DNA of 36,828 nucleotides, taken from assembly GCA_030833205.1 (NCBI GenBank), contig JAURHS010000017.1, forward strand, positions 1-36,828, written 5' to 3'. Source of the stretch: Prosthecobacter sp. (lineage in GTDB: Bacteria; Verrucomicrobiota; Verrucomicrobiia; Verrucomicrobiales; Verrucomicrobiaceae). The translations under genes were made by a program, and so were the position numbers. The notes beneath the pieces are model-generated. The model was not told where the DNA came from, did not search any database, and saw nothing but the letters and a program-made list of their open reading frames with translations. Below are positions 8,471-17,022 of this stretch, piece by piece; within the stretch, counting starts at the first letter, position 1, and every line of letters begins with the position of its first letter.

Positions 8471-9027
8471 ATCGTCGCCACGCCCTGCTGCTCTGCTTTG
8501 CCTTGGCCTGCGCGGCTCAGTGGCTGGCGCCTCTCTGGCAGGTGTGGCGTTACGAGAACATTCTGCGTCACGGGCAGGTGCTCAAGCTGGCTTGCCACGC
8601 CCCTGATCCCTATGACCCGCTGCGCGGGCGATACCTCTGGGTGGCAATTCAACCCGATGAATTTCCCCTCAAGGGCAACAAGCTGGAGCGCTCCACCCAA
8701 GTCTGCCTGCGCTTCAAACCCGGTAAGGATGGCCTGCACGAGTTTGACGCCTCGGTGCCAGGCCCGGCCAACGGTGAACTCAGCCTCTGGCTTACGGTGA
8801 ATTACCACTGGAATGACAAGCTGCGGGTGCTCTGGCCACAGGACCGCTATTACCTCAATGAGGATCTTGCTCCCAAGGCCGATGCCTGGTTGCGGCAGAG
8901 CTTTGGCGGCAAGGACAGAAAGGTCATTGCCCAACTGCGCGTGCTCAATGGGCAGGCGGTGCTCGAGGACCTGATTTGCGATGGGCGCAGTGTGGCGGAG
9001 TTGGTGCGCCGTCGCGGCGAGCCCTGA
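8467..9027 (+). CDS. GDYXXLXY-like membrane-anchored protein
   Basis: 186 residues from ATG 8467, which shares ATGA with the DUF2157 stop; an in-frame ATG at 8374 lies inside the previous gene and is rejected. There is one N-terminal membrane segment (LLLCFALACAAQWLAPLW), then a soluble domain with the family landmark DPYDPLRGRYLWVAIQ. Here the usual GDY triad reads GRY, so the name motif is degenerate. A later segment (YYLNEDLAPKADAWL) also fits the family. The role is unknown, but the translational coupling suggests a complex with the DUF2157 protein in the cytoplasmic membrane. Confidence 0.8.
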   Translation: MNRRHALLLCFALACAAQWLAPLWQVWRYENILRHGQVLKLACHAPDPYDPLRGRYLWVAIQPDEFPLKGNKLERSTQVCLRFKPGKDGLHEFDASVPGPANGELSLWLTVNYHWNDKLRVLWPQDRYYLNEDLAPKADAWLRQSFGGKDRKVIAQLRVLNGQAVLEDLICDGRSVAELVRRRGEP

Positions 9028-9128
9028 GTGCAGCCATGACCATGGCGCGGGCCAGGGCCCCGGAGATTCCTCAGGCCGGGGAACAATGTTTGCTTGCAGG
9101 AATGCGCTGCCTTGGGCAGGGAAGCAGG

Positions 9129-9959
9129 ATGCTCAGTGATTACCACACGCACACGCCCCTGTGCCATCATGCCGAGGGCGCGCCGCTGGAGTACGCGCAG
9201 GCTGCCAAGGCGGCGGGCTTGGCCGAAATTGGGCTCTCGGATCACAACCCCATGCCCGAGGCCTTCGACGATTGGCGCATGGCCCGCGAGGACCTGCCGC
9301 GTTACCTGCAGTGGGTGGAGGAGGCCCGTCAAGCCATGGGCGATTTCCCCGTGCGCCTGGGCTTGGAGTGCGACTACCTCAGCGGCCATCTGCCCTGGCT
9401 GGAGCAAACCGCGCAGATGGCCCCTTGGGATTATCTCATTGGCAGCGTTCATTACATTGACGACGGCGTGGCCGTGGACGACCCCAAGCACCTCTCGCGT
9501 TGGCGCAATGCCAGTGACTTGGCCTGGATGTGGGAGCGCTACTGGCAGCTTTACGCCGAGATGATCCAAAGCCGTCTGTTTGACATTCACGCCCACCCGG
9601 ATTTGGCCAAGCGCTTTGGCCTGCGTCCCGCAGGCGATTTGCGTCGCTTCTACGAGGCCAGCATTGAGGCCCTTGCGGCCACAGGCGCGGCACTTGAAGT
9701 CAGCACGGCCGGCCTGCGCAAGGATGTGCGCGAGATTTACCCGGCCCGCGAGATGCTGGAGATGGCCTTTGCTGCTGGTGTCCCGATTGTCATCAACAGC
9801 GACGCCCATCGCCCGCAGGATGTGGGCGCCGACTACGCCCAGGCCCTGGCCTTGGTGCGCAGCGTTGGCTACCGCAGCACCCTGCGCTTTGAGGGGCGCC
9901 GCCGTCGCGAGGTGCCCCTGCCTGAAACCTGGCCCACTGCCGCCACCTCAACCCCATGA
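9129..9959 (+). CDS. hisK: Histidinol-phosphatase, PHP family
   Basis: 276 residues from ATG 9129, chosen because it directly begins the conserved DYHTHTPLCHHAEG; upstream in-frame starts add unrelated sequence. The PHP metal-binding motifs are in order: HTH near the start, LSDHNP, GLECDY, GSVHYIDD, DIHAHPDLAKRF and INSDAHRP. This fits the HisJ/HisK type that hydrolyses histidinol phosphate in histidine synthesis, and the length is usual for it. No other histidine genes are near. It overlaps the next gene by ATGA, so the two are probably cotranslated, which is an unusual pairing with a folate enzyme. Confidence 0.85.
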   Translation: MLSDYHTHTPLCHHAEGAPLEYAQAAKAAGLAEIGLSDHNPMPEAFDDWRMAREDLPRYLQWVEEARQAMGDFPVRLGLECDYLSGHLPWLEQTAQMAPWDYLIGSVHYIDDGVAVDDPKHLSRWRNASDLAWMWERYWQLYAEMIQSRLFDIHAHPDLAKRFGLRPAGDLRRFYEASIEALAATGAALEVSTAGLRKDVREIYPAREMLEMAFAAGVPIVINSDAHRPQDVGADYAQALALVRSVGYRSTLRFEGRRRREVPLPETWPTAATSTP

Positions 9960-10837
9960 TCTGGCAGGCCGGCAAGCATCGCGTGCAGTTCCCTCGCCGC
10001 CCGATGGTGATGGGCATCGTCAACATCAACGACGACTCCTTCTGCGGCGACGGCACGCTCGACCCGGCGGCGGCACTGCAGCAGGCGCGTGAGCAACTCC
10101 TTGCCGGAGCCGACATCATTGACATTGGCGCAGAGAGCGCCCGCACCAATCGCGGCCCCATCAGCGAGGAGGAGGAAGTGGCAAGACTTCGGCCCTTCAT
10201 TGAAGCCTGGCCAAGCCTGATTCAAAGCCTGCCTGCGCCGCCCTGGGACGAGCAACAGTGCTGGCCGCCATTGCTTTCCATCAACACCTGGCGCTGCGCG
10301 GTGATGGAGCAGATTCTGCCCTTGGGCGTGGACTTGATCAACGACTTGAGCGCTCTGCCTGAGGCGCGGCCCGCACAGCTTTGTGCGCAGCATGGAGCCA
10401 GCCTGTTGATCATGCACAGCAAGGGCCAGCCCAAGGTGGCGCACACCCATGTCCAGTACCCGGACATCATGGCCGAGCTCGATGATTTTTTTCAATCGCG
10501 CCTGCAGTTGGCCGCGCAGGCCGGGCTTGCCCCTGAGCAGATCATTCTGGATCCAGGCATTGATTTTGCCAAGCAGCGCGAGGACAACCTGCGCATCTTC
10601 GCCAACGCCCAACGCCTGCAGCGCTGGGGCAGACCCGTGCTCATGCCCGTCTCGCGCAAAACGGTGATTGGCGAGGTGCTCAACCTGCCCAAGGCCACGG
10701 AGCGCGACGCCGGCACTCTGGCCTGCATCGCCTGGTCCATCCCTCAGGGCGCGCAGATCTTCCGCGTGCACAATGTCGCTGCCGCTGCTGCCGCCATCAA
10801 AGTGCTCTGGGCCCTGCAAGCCTGCGCTGCAGAGTGA
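9956..10837 (+). CDS. folP: Divergent dihydropteroate synthase
   Basis: 293 residues, overlapping the phosphatase by ATGA. The DHPS fold signature is in order: GIVNINDDSF (Asn23), DIIDIGAESAR, INDLSAL (Asn129), LDPGIDFAK (Asp199), SRKTVIG (Lys235) and FRVHN (Arg270, His272). The enzyme joins hydroxymethyl-dihydropterin pyrophosphate to p-aminobenzoate in folate synthesis. Differences from the usual protein: the aspartate of SxDT (Asp96 in E. coli, a pterin contact) is Asn110 in SINT; loop 2, normally GGESTRPG, reads GAESARTN; loop 1 TPDSF reads NDDSF. It may be a lineage-specific but active DHPS, or a paralogue with altered chemistry. Confidence 0.8.
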   Translation: MIWQAGKHRVQFPRRPMVMGIVNINDDSFCGDGTLDPAAALQQAREQLLAGADIIDIGAESARTNRGPISEEEEVARLRPFIEAWPSLIQSLPAPPWDEQQCWPPLLSINTWRCAVMEQILPLGVDLINDLSALPEARPAQLCAQHGASLLIMHSKGQPKVAHTHVQYPDIMAELDDFFQSRLQLAAQAGLAPEQIILDPGIDFAKQREDNLRIFANAQRLQRWGRPVLMPVSRKTVIGEVLNLPKATERDAGTLACIAWSIPQGAQIFRVHNVAAAAAAIKVLWALQACAAE

Positions 10838-11030
10838 TGCTGCTGGGCTCTTGAGCTTCCCTGGGTTTTCGCGGCGACGAGGTCGCTTTGTCTTTTGCAT
10901 GCGAACGCTTCATGCGTGGCCATGGAGTGGATGCGGCCGCTTTGGACTGCGCTGAGCGGCCACTGCTGCAACGATCGTTGCACTGCGATTGCCGAGGCCT
11001 TGCTGAGCCTGCGCGAGCTTGGGCCTGGAA
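10838..11030. other. Structured convergent intergenic region
   Basis: No gene is seen between folP (plus) and rpsA (minus). The stretch holds three dyads besides the rpsA terminator: GCGAC/GTCGC (10874-10886) followed by TTTGTCTTTT, a possible weak plus-strand terminator for folP; GGCCGCT/AGCGGCC (10935-10961) with a 13-nt loop; and a perfect 16-bp palindrome at 10967-10982. Confidence 0.55.
10967..10982. repeat. Perfect 16-bp palindrome
   Basis: TGCAACGATCGTTGCA reads identically on both strands. It has no loop, so it is more like a protein-binding site than an RNA hairpin. It lies between convergent genes, where an operator would be unexpected. Confidence 0.6.
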
Positions 11031-11060
11031 AGAAAACAGGGGCGCCTTGCGGCGCCCCTG
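11029..11060 (-). terminator. Rho-independent terminator of rpsA
   Basis: A perfect 10-bp GC-rich stem (CAGGGGCGCC 11037-11046 and GGCGCCCCTG 11051-11060, loop of 4) is followed on the minus strand by TTTTCTTT. It lies about 35 bp past the rpsA stop. Confidence 0.88.
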
Positions 11061-11094
11061 CAGTTGAGGGTTGTTGAGGATGAGTCCGGGGCGA

Positions 11095-12768
11095 TTACTC
11101 GCCTGGGCGCCATTCTTCGGTGGCGAACTTGAAGGCCTGTTCCAGGCCGACGAGGTCGGTGCTGGGGCGCAGGGCTTCGAAGGCGGCGCTTTCCTTTTGG
11201 ATGTCGGCCTCGCTGTAGTTGAGGGCCTTGACCGAGAGGCCAATGCGGCGCTCGGCTTTGTCCACCTTGATGACGCGAGCTTCGACTTCGTCGCCGACAT
11301 TGATGACATCCTTGACCTTGGCCACATGATCTTCGCTGAGCTGGGAGATGTGGATGAGGCCGTCGATGTCGCCGTCGAGTTCGACGAAGGCGCCAAAGCT
11401 GGCGATCTTGGCGACCTTGCCCTTGACGACATCGCCAACCTTGAAGCGGTTGTCGATGACGCTCCAGGGGTCGGTTTCGAGCTGCTTCATGCCCAGGCTG
11501 ATGCGCTGGTTGGCCTTGTCGATGCCAAGGACCACGGCGTCCACTTCCTGACCCTTCTTGAGGATTTCGGAGGGGTGGTTGACCTTGCGTGTCCAGCTCA
11601 GGTCGGAGACGTGGATCATGCCGTCAATGCCTTCTTCAAGCTCCACAAAGGCGCCGTAGGCGGTGAGGTTGCGCACAGGGCGCTTGACCTGGGTGCCCAG
11701 CGGGTAGCGAAGGTCGATGTCGTCCCATGGATTGGTGTCGAGCTGACGCACGCCAAGGCTGATCTTGCGCTCGTCCTTGTTGATGCCAAGCACCACGGCT
11801 TCCAGTTCCTGACCAACGCTGAGGACATCGGAGGGGCGGGCAATGCGCTTGACCCAGGAGAGCTCGGAGACATGCACCAGACCTTCCACGCCTTCTTCGA
11901 TTTCGACGAAGGCGCCGTAGGCGACCAGCTTGGTGACCTTGCCGCGCACGCGCTGGCCGACAGGGTAGCGGCCTTCGATGTTTTCCCAGGGGTTGTTCTG
12001 GAGTTGCTTGAGGCCCAGGGAGACACGCTCCTTCTCGCGGTTGACCTCGAGGATGAGCAGGTCGAGCTTCTGGCCGATGCCGACCAGCTCGGTGGGGTGG
12101 TTGAGGCGGCCCCAGGACATGTCGGTGATGTGAAGCAGGCCGTCCATGCCGTTGAGGTCAACGAACACGCCGAAGTCGGTGATGTTCTTGACCACGCCTT
12201 GAACCTTGTCGCCCGGATTGACGGACTCGAGGAACTTCTGGCGCTGTTCGGCGCGCTCGGCTTCGATGACTTCGCGGCGTGAGAGGACGATGTTCTTGCG
12301 GTCGTCGTTGATCTTGACGATCTTGAACTCGAACACCTTGCCAACATATTCGTTGAGGTCTTTCGGGGGAATGATGTCGATCTGGCTGGCGGGCAGGAAG
12401 GCTTCGACGCCGACGTTGACGGTGAGACCGCCCTTGACCACGCTTTTGATCTTGCCTTTGACCAGGCCGCCGTCGCGGAACACGGAGGCGATCTTGTCCC
12501 AGTTTTGCTTGTAGGCGGCCTTCTCCTTGGAGAGCACCACCATGCCTTCGTCATTTTCAAGTTTTTCGAGAAGCACTTCGACTTCGTCGCCGACTTGGAT
12601 GTCCTCGTCCTCGAACTCGTTGGAGGGGATGGCGCCTTCGGATTTGTAGCCGATGTCCACCAGGACGACTTGCGGTTTGATCTCCAGGATGCGGCCTTTG
12701 ACGATGCTGCCTTCGGAGAGTTCGCGGAAGGATCCAGAGATCATCTCCGCGAGGGTTTGCGTACTCAT
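11095..12768 (-). CDS. rpsA: 30S ribosomal protein S1
   Basis: 557 residues from ATG 12768 (MSTQTLAEMISGSF), the same length as E. coli S1. The open frame extends 105 codons upstream, but that part is proline/arginine-rich junk. Six S1 RNA-binding repeats are visible, starting near GSIVKGRILEIKPQ, GLVKGKIKSVV, GDKVQGVVKNITDFGVF, GQRVRGKVTKLVAYGAF, GTQVKRPVRNLTAYGAF and GDVVKGKVAKIASFGAF. The first two are the divergent, ribosome-binding type; repeats 3-6 are highly alike and give internal DNA repeats. S1 helps load mRNA on the 30S subunit. The start has no Shine-Dalgarno sequence. A clear terminator follows the gene. Confidence 0.97.
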   Translation of the reverse strand: MSTQTLAEMISGSFRELSEGSIVKGRILEIKPQVVLVDIGYKSEGAIPSNEFEDEDIQVGDEVEVLLEKLENDEGMVVLSKEKAAYKQNWDKIASVFRDGGLVKGKIKSVVKGGLTVNVGVEAFLPASQIDIIPPKDLNEYVGKVFEFKIVKINDDRKNIVLSRREVIEAERAEQRQKFLESVNPGDKVQGVVKNITDFGVFVDLNGMDGLLHITDMSWGRLNHPTELVGIGQKLDLLILEVNREKERVSLGLKQLQNNPWENIEGRYPVGQRVRGKVTKLVAYGAFVEIEEGVEGLVHVSELSWVKRIARPSDVLSVGQELEAVVLGINKDERKISLGVRQLDTNPWDDIDLRYPLGTQVKRPVRNLTAYGAFVELEEGIDGMIHVSDLSWTRKVNHPSEILKKGQEVDAVVLGIDKANQRISLGMKQLETDPWSVIDNRFKVGDVVKGKVAKIASFGAFVELDGDIDGLIHISQLSEDHVAKVKDVINVGDEVEARVIKVDKAERRIGLSVKALNYSEADIQKESAAFEALRPSTDLVGLEQAFKFATEEWRPGE

Positions 12769-13015
12769 TGCTGTATGGGGTTGGGAGTGTTGGAGGATAC
12801 CGTATGACGCTCTCCACTCCATGAGATCGGCACCGGGCTGATGCCCCGGTCGGCCAGAGGGCCGGGGGGTAAAAGGGCAGATAAGATGGTGGCGTTCAGG
12901 GGTCTTGGCAAGGTGAATTGGCCTTTTTTGGGGGGCTTGAGGCCTGGGCTGGGGCGCAGACTTGGGCTTGCATCCTGGCGGGCCGCCCTTACTGATTGAC
13001 CCCTCCCAACTGCCT
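12769..13015. other. Divergent rpsA / transaldolase intergenic region
   Basis: 247 bp without a gene. A hairpin (ACCGGG 12832-12837, CCCGGT 12845-12850, 7-nt loop) and an adjoining GC-rich dyad around 12844-12867 would lie in the rpsA leader if transcription starts upstream of them. I found no promoter with good -35 and -10 boxes for either gene; TATCCT on the minus strand at 12794-12799 lacks a matching -35. Confidence 0.5.
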
Positions 13016-13969
13016 ATGAACCAACTCGATGCTCTCAAGCAGGTGACCACCGTGGTCGCCGATACCGGTGATTTTGAGTCCATGAAGGCCTACAAGCCGC
13101 AGGACGCCACCACCAATCCCTCCCTGATCCTGCAGGCCTCGCAGAAGGAGCAGTACCGCAGTCTGGTGGACCAGGCGGTGGCTGAATTCCGCAACGCCGG
13201 CCTCAGCGAGGCGGCGAGAGTGGAGGCGATCATGGACCGCATCCTGATCCTCTTTGGTCTGGAGATTCTCAAGATTGTGCCGGGCCGTGTCTCCACGGAG
13301 GTCGATGCCCGTCTGTCCTTTGATGTGCAGGGCAATGTCAACAAGGCCCGTCAGTTGATTGCCGCCTACGAAAAGGAGGGCATTGCCCGCGAGCGTGTGC
13401 TGATCAAGATTGCGTCCACCTGGGAGGGCATCAAGGCCGCGGAGATTCTGCAAAAGGAGGGCATTCGCTGCAATCTCACGCTGCTGTTTTCGCTGGTGCA
13501 GGCAGTGGCCTGTGCCGAGGGCGGCATCCAGCTCATCTCTCCGTTTGTGGGCCGCATTCTCGACTGGCACAAGAAGGCCAGCGGCCGCGATTTCTCGCCT
13601 CAGGAAGACCCGGGCGTGCAGTCGGTGACGACGATCTACAATTACTTCAAGCACTTTGGCTACGCCACCGAGGTCATGGGGGCGAGCTTCCGCAACGCCG
13701 GCGAGATCCGGGAGTTGGCCGGTTGCGATCTGCTCACCATCAGCCCGGCTCTGCTGGGTGAACTCAGCCAGAGCAGCGAACCGCTGGAGCGCAAGTTGGA
13801 TGCCGCCTTGGCCAAGGCGCAGAGTCCGCAGCGCATTGCCTGCGATGAGAAGAGCTTCCGCTGGTTGCTCAACGAAGACGCGATGGCCACGGAGAAGACC
13901 GCCGAGGGCATCCGCCAGTTCGGTCGCGATATCGTCAAGCTCGAGGGCATGATCGCCGCGGCGATCTGA
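13016..13969 (+). CDS. tal: Transaldolase
   Basis: 317 residues from ATG 13016, the length of the E. coli TalB class. An in-frame TTG at 12962 adds 18 unconserved residues. Class I Schiff-base chemistry is shown by Lys131 in [14 protein letters not shown], with [10 protein letters not shown] near residue 30 and [15 protein letters not shown] in the later part. It moves a dihydroxyacetone unit between sugar phosphates in the non-oxidative pentose phosphate pathway, in the cytoplasm. It is transcribed alone and converges on the polX gene. Confidence 0.96.
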   Translation: MNQLDALKQVTTVVADTGDFESMKAYKPQDATTNPSLILQASQKEQYRSLVDQAVAEFRNAGLSEAARVEAIMDRILILFGLEILKIVPGRVSTEVDARLSFDVQGNVNKARQLIAAYEKEGIARERVLIKIASTWEGIKAAEILQKEGIRCNLTLLFSLVQAVACAEGGIQLISPFVGRILDWHKKASGRDFSPQEDPGVQSVTTIYNYFKHFGYATEVMGASFRNAGEIRELAGCDLLTISPALLGELSQSSEPLERKLDAALAKAQSPQRIACDEKSFRWLLNEDAMATEKTAEGIRQFGRDIVKLEGMIAAAI

Positions 13970-13981
13970 TGCGGGGTTGGA

Positions 13982-14006
13982 GGCTGGCGCGGCAGTGGCG
14001 CCAGCT
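13982..14006. terminator. Bidirectional hairpin between tal and polX
   Basis: An 8-bp stem (GCTGGCGC 13983-13990, GCGCCAGC 13998-14005, loop of 7) lies between two convergent genes. The U-tract is very short on both sides, so termination strength is uncertain. Confidence 0.5.
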
Positions 14007-14016
14007 TCGCCCTCGG

Positions 14017-15762
14017 TCAGCCTAGGCCATGGGTACGGCGTTTGTGTCCAAGGGCCTCGCGCACCTGCTCCAAGGGCAGGGTGTTGAGGATGTCCTCGCG
14101 CCTCAGCCAGCCCTTGCGTGCGGCGCGCACGCCAAACAGCAGGTCCTGCAGGCCTCGGGTGCTGTGGGCATCAGGGTTGATGCTGCAGATCACGCCCAAC
14201 TCTCTGGCCTGCGGCCAATGTCGCCAGTCCATGTCCAGGCGCCAGGGGCTGGCGTTGAGCTCGATGATGGTTTGGGTCTCTGCGGCCACCTCAAGCAGGC
14301 GTTGCAGGTCAAACTCATAGGGCGCGCGACGCGCCAGCAGGCGGCCGCTGAGATGGCCAATCATGGTGACCATCGGGTGGCGCATGGCGCGCTCCAAGCG
14401 GGCAGTCATTTCTGCCGCAGGCAGGGTGAAGCTTTGATGCACGCTGGCCACGACATAGTCGAGTTGGGCCAGCACCTCGTCGGGGAAGTCGAGGCTGCCG
14501 TCCTTGTGGATGTCCACCTCGCTGCCGGCGAAGAGATGAATCTGGCCGGCGAACTCGGCGTTGAGGGCGCGGATTTGCGCGATCTGATCCAACAGGCGTT
14601 CGGCGCTCAGGCCATTGGCCTGCACACTGCTGCGGCTGTGGTCGGCAATGCCCAGGTATTGCAGGCCCAGCTCCATGGCGGCCATGGCCATCTCGCGCAG
14701 GCTGGCGCGACCGTCGCTGGCCGTGGTGTGGTTGTGGAAGGTGCCTCGCAAATGGCCCAACTCAATCAGGCGCGGCAATTGCCCTGTGGCGGCGGCCGCG
14801 ACTTCGCGGCCGCATTCGCGCAGTTCCGGCGGGATGAACTGCAGCCCGAGTTGGGCAAAGAGTTGTTCCTCGGTTTGCAGCTCCAAGGCGCTGCCCGTGT
14901 TGCCTTGATGCAGGCCTTGCTCGCTCCAGATCAGGCCCTGCTCGCTGGCGCGGGTCTGCATGGCCTGCAGGTGGGTTGGGCTGCCGCTGAGCCAGGCCTG
15001 GGCGTGGGCATGGTCGGCGGGGGCGCAAACATGCAGGACGCAGGGCAGGCCGCTGTCGTCCTGCCAGCACAGGCTTTGCCAGCGCGCCGCAGGCTCAAGT
15101 CTGCTCTGCGGCCTTGAAGCCGCGAGATCCCCGAGCAGCAACTCGGCCTTGGAGCTGCTGCAAAGCAGCTCCAGGCGGCGGATGACTTCATTGCCGCGCC
15201 GCAGTTCGCCCACCACGCCAAGTTGGCCGCAGGCCGGGTGGGCGCGCAGCGGCTCGAGCAGAGTTTGCGCGAGGACTTCTGCTGCGTCCTGCCGAAACAG
15301 GCTGCGCTGAGTGAGTTGCCAGGCGATGGCCTCCTGCAATTTGGCCACGCTCTTGGCGCCAAAGCCGGAGAGTGCGGCGAGGCGTCCATCGCTGCAGGCC
15401 GCCTGCAAATCCGCAATACTGCCCAGGCCCAATTCGCGGTGCAGTTGCGCCACCTTGCGCGGCCCCAATCCCGGGATGGAGAACAGATCGAGCAGGCCTG
15501 GCGGGAACTTGGCCTTGAGTTGCTCAAAGAACTCCATGTGCCCGGTTTGAGCCAGCTCGCAGAGCTTGTCGCGGCTGGCGGCGCCCAGGCCGCCGATGCC
15601 GTTGAGATCGCCGGCGGCAGCCAGTGCCATGATGTCGGCGGGGTGGGCGTCAATGATTTGCGCGGCGCTTTGATAAGCGCGGATTTTGAAGGGGTTTTCC
15701 CCGTCCAACTCCATGAGCCAGGCAATCTGCTCGAAGATTTCAACGGCGCGTTCGCGGTTCAT
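14017..15762 (-). CDS. polX: PolX-family protein, polymerase site lost, PHP nuclease kept
   Basis: 581 residues in the bacterial PolX order: helix-hairpin-helix segments (about 45-150, with SIPGLGPRKVAQLHRE), a nucleotidyltransferase palm (about 150-320) and a C-terminal PHP domain (about 340-575). The PHP metal motifs look intact: FHNHTTASDG, IADHS, GSEVDIHKDG, SVHQSF, GHLSGR and INPDAHST. The palm motif, normally GSxRRxxExxxDxD, reads GELRRGNEVIRRLE, so the first catalytic Asp is Arg196 and the second is Glu198; the third, normally VDLR, reads VLHV. It should have no polymerase activity but could be a 3'-5' exonuclease or AP endonuclease in repair. It follows the DUF486 gene by 18 bp. Confidence 0.9.
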   Translation of the reverse strand: MNRERAVEIFEQIAWLMELDGENPFKIRAYQSAAQIIDAHPADIMALAAAGDLNGIGGLGAASRDKLCELAQTGHMEFFEQLKAKFPPGLLDLFSIPGLGPRKVAQLHRELGLGSIADLQAACSDGRLAALSGFGAKSVAKLQEAIAWQLTQRSLFRQDAAEVLAQTLLEPLRAHPACGQLGVVGELRRGNEVIRRLELLCSSSKAELLLGDLAASRPQSRLEPAARWQSLCWQDDSGLPCVLHVCAPADHAHAQAWLSGSPTHLQAMQTRASEQGLIWSEQGLHQGNTGSALELQTEEQLFAQLGLQFIPPELRECGREVAAAATGQLPRLIELGHLRGTFHNHTTASDGRASLREMAMAAMELGLQYLGIADHSRSSVQANGLSAERLLDQIAQIRALNAEFAGQIHLFAGSEVDIHKDGSLDFPDEVLAQLDYVVASVHQSFTLPAAEMTARLERAMRHPMVTMIGHLSGRLLARRAPYEFDLQRLLEVAAETQTIIELNASPWRLDMDWRHWPQARELGVICSINPDAHSTRGLQDLLFGVRAARKGWLRREDILNTLPLEQVREALGHKRRTHGLG

Positions 15763-15780
15763 GGGGCGGGGCGGGTAGGA

Positions 15781-16125
15781 TTAGGAGCGGAACACAAAAT
15801 AAACCGCGCCGCAGAGGCAGAGTGCGGCCCACAGGAAGTCCAGTTTCATGGGCTGGCGCATGTAGTACACCGCGAAGGGCACAAACACGACCAAGGTGAT
15901 GACTTCCTGCAAAATCTTGAGTTGGGGCAGGCTCAGATGCTGGCTGCCGAGACGATTGGCCGGCACCTGCAGCAGGTACTCAAACAGGGCGATGCCCCAA
16001 CTGAAAAGCACGGCCAGCCACCAGGCGCGGTGCTTGAGATGGCGCAGGTGGGCATACCAGGCAAAGGTCATGAAGACATTGGCCAGGACGAGCATGCCGA
16101 GGCTCAGGGCGGTGCTGCGGTTCAT
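15781..16125 (-). CDS. DUF486 small membrane protein (DMT superfamily)
   Basis: 114 residues from ATG 16125. Four hydrophobic segments are visible, including LSLGMLVLANVFMTFAWYAH, WWLAVLFSWGIALFEYLLQV and LDFLWAALCLCGAVYFVF. The family marker VPANRLGS with LPQLKILQEVITL fits DUF486 proteins, which are small relatives of drug/metabolite transporters of unknown substrate. It is upstream of polX on the same strand and probably shares its transcript. The start has no Shine-Dalgarno sequence. Confidence 0.87.
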   Translation of the reverse strand: MNRSTALSLGMLVLANVFMTFAWYAHLRHLKHRAWWLAVLFSWGIALFEYLLQVPANRLGSQHLSLPQLKILQEVITLVVFVPFAVYYMRQPMKLDFLWAALCLCGAVYFVFRS

Positions 16126-16212
16126 CGGCAGGGCAGTTGCATGGGGCCGGGGGCACTGGCAAGCCCTTTGTTTCTGCTTGGCCAAGGGCTGTTTTGCGCT
16201 CAGGGTTGGGTT

Positions 16213-17022
16213 GTGCCTCAAGCCCCTGTGCCCATCCTCAGCATCGCCGGTTCCGATTGCTCGGCCGGGGCCGGCATTCAGGCCGACTTGAAAACCATCA
16301 GCGCCTTGGGCGGTTACGGACTTACGGCCTTGACCAGCGTGGTGGCGGAAACTCCCGGCAAGGTCAGCAGTTGGGTGGCGCTTGAGCCTGCCATGGTCAG
16401 TGATCAGATCCGCGTGCTGTTGCAGGGCTTTGCGGTGGGCGCTGCCAAGACCGGCATGGTGGGCGGCAGGCCGCAGATTCAAGCCGCAGCGCAGGCCTGG
16501 CGAGAATGGGGCGCGGCCCGACCCCTGGTGGTGGATCCGGTGATGGTGGCCACCAGCGGCGGCAGGTTGTTGCGCGATGATGCGGTGGGCGCACTCGAGG
16601 CCGAGTTGATCGCGCAGGCCACGGTGGTCACGCCCAACATGGATGAGGCGGCGGTGTTTTGGGGGCGCGAGGTGCGCACGCGCGGTGAGATGCTGGATTG
16701 CGCGCGGGCCTTGGCGCAGCGCTGGGCGGTGGCGGTGCTGTTGAAGGGCGGCCATCTGCGCGATGATTTGGCCGAGGATGTGCTGGTGCACAGCGGCGGT
16801 GAGGAGTGGCTCAGCGCGCCGCGCACGGCAGGCGTGCATACTCACGGCACGGGTTGTTGTTTCTCAGCGGCCCTGGCCACTGGACTTGGGCAGGGCATGG
16901 CGCTGGTGGATGCAGCCCGACGGGCCAAGGTCTTTGTGTCGCAGGCCATTGCACAGCATTTTTCCTGGGGCAGTGCGGAGGCGCGAGTCGACGCCCTGCA
17001 TCATTTTCATCAGGCTTCATGA
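16213..17022 (+). CDS. thiD: Hydroxymethylpyrimidine/phosphomethylpyrimidine kinase
   Basis: 269 residues from GTG 16213, chosen because it starts a few residues before ILSIAGSDCSAGAGIQ, as in other ThiD proteins. ATG 16141 is an alternative that adds 24 residues and leaves only 15 bp to the divergent gene. Visible ribokinase-fold motifs are AAKTGMVG, VVDPVMVATSGGRLL, TPNMDEA, LLKGGHL and HGTGCCFSAALA, the last holding the catalytic GTGC. It phosphorylates HMP and HMP-P in thiamine synthesis or salvage. No other thiamine genes are near. It overlaps the next gene by ATGA. Confidence 0.92.
   Translation: MPQAPVPILSIAGSDCSAGAGIQADLKTISALGGYGLTALTSVVAETPGKVSSWVALEPAMVSDQIRVLLQGFAVGAAKTGMVGGRPQIQAAAQAWREWGAARPLVVDPVMVATSGGRLLRDDAVGALEAELIAQATVVTPNMDEAAVFWGREVRTRGEMLDCARALAQRWAVAVLLKGGHLRDDLAEDVLVHSGGEEWLSAPRTAGVHTHGTGCCFSAALATGLGQGMALVDAARRAKVFVSQAIAQHFSWGSAEARVDALHHFHQAS

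Noticed and set aside
11071..12282. 403-codon plus-strand ORF opposite rpsA
   Set aside because: Its repeated pattern is the mirror of the S1 repeats; no independent homology.
16141..16212. ATG 16141 as thiD start
   Set aside because: It adds 24 unconserved residues and leaves only 15 bp to the divergent DUF486 start; GTG 16213 matches the family start.
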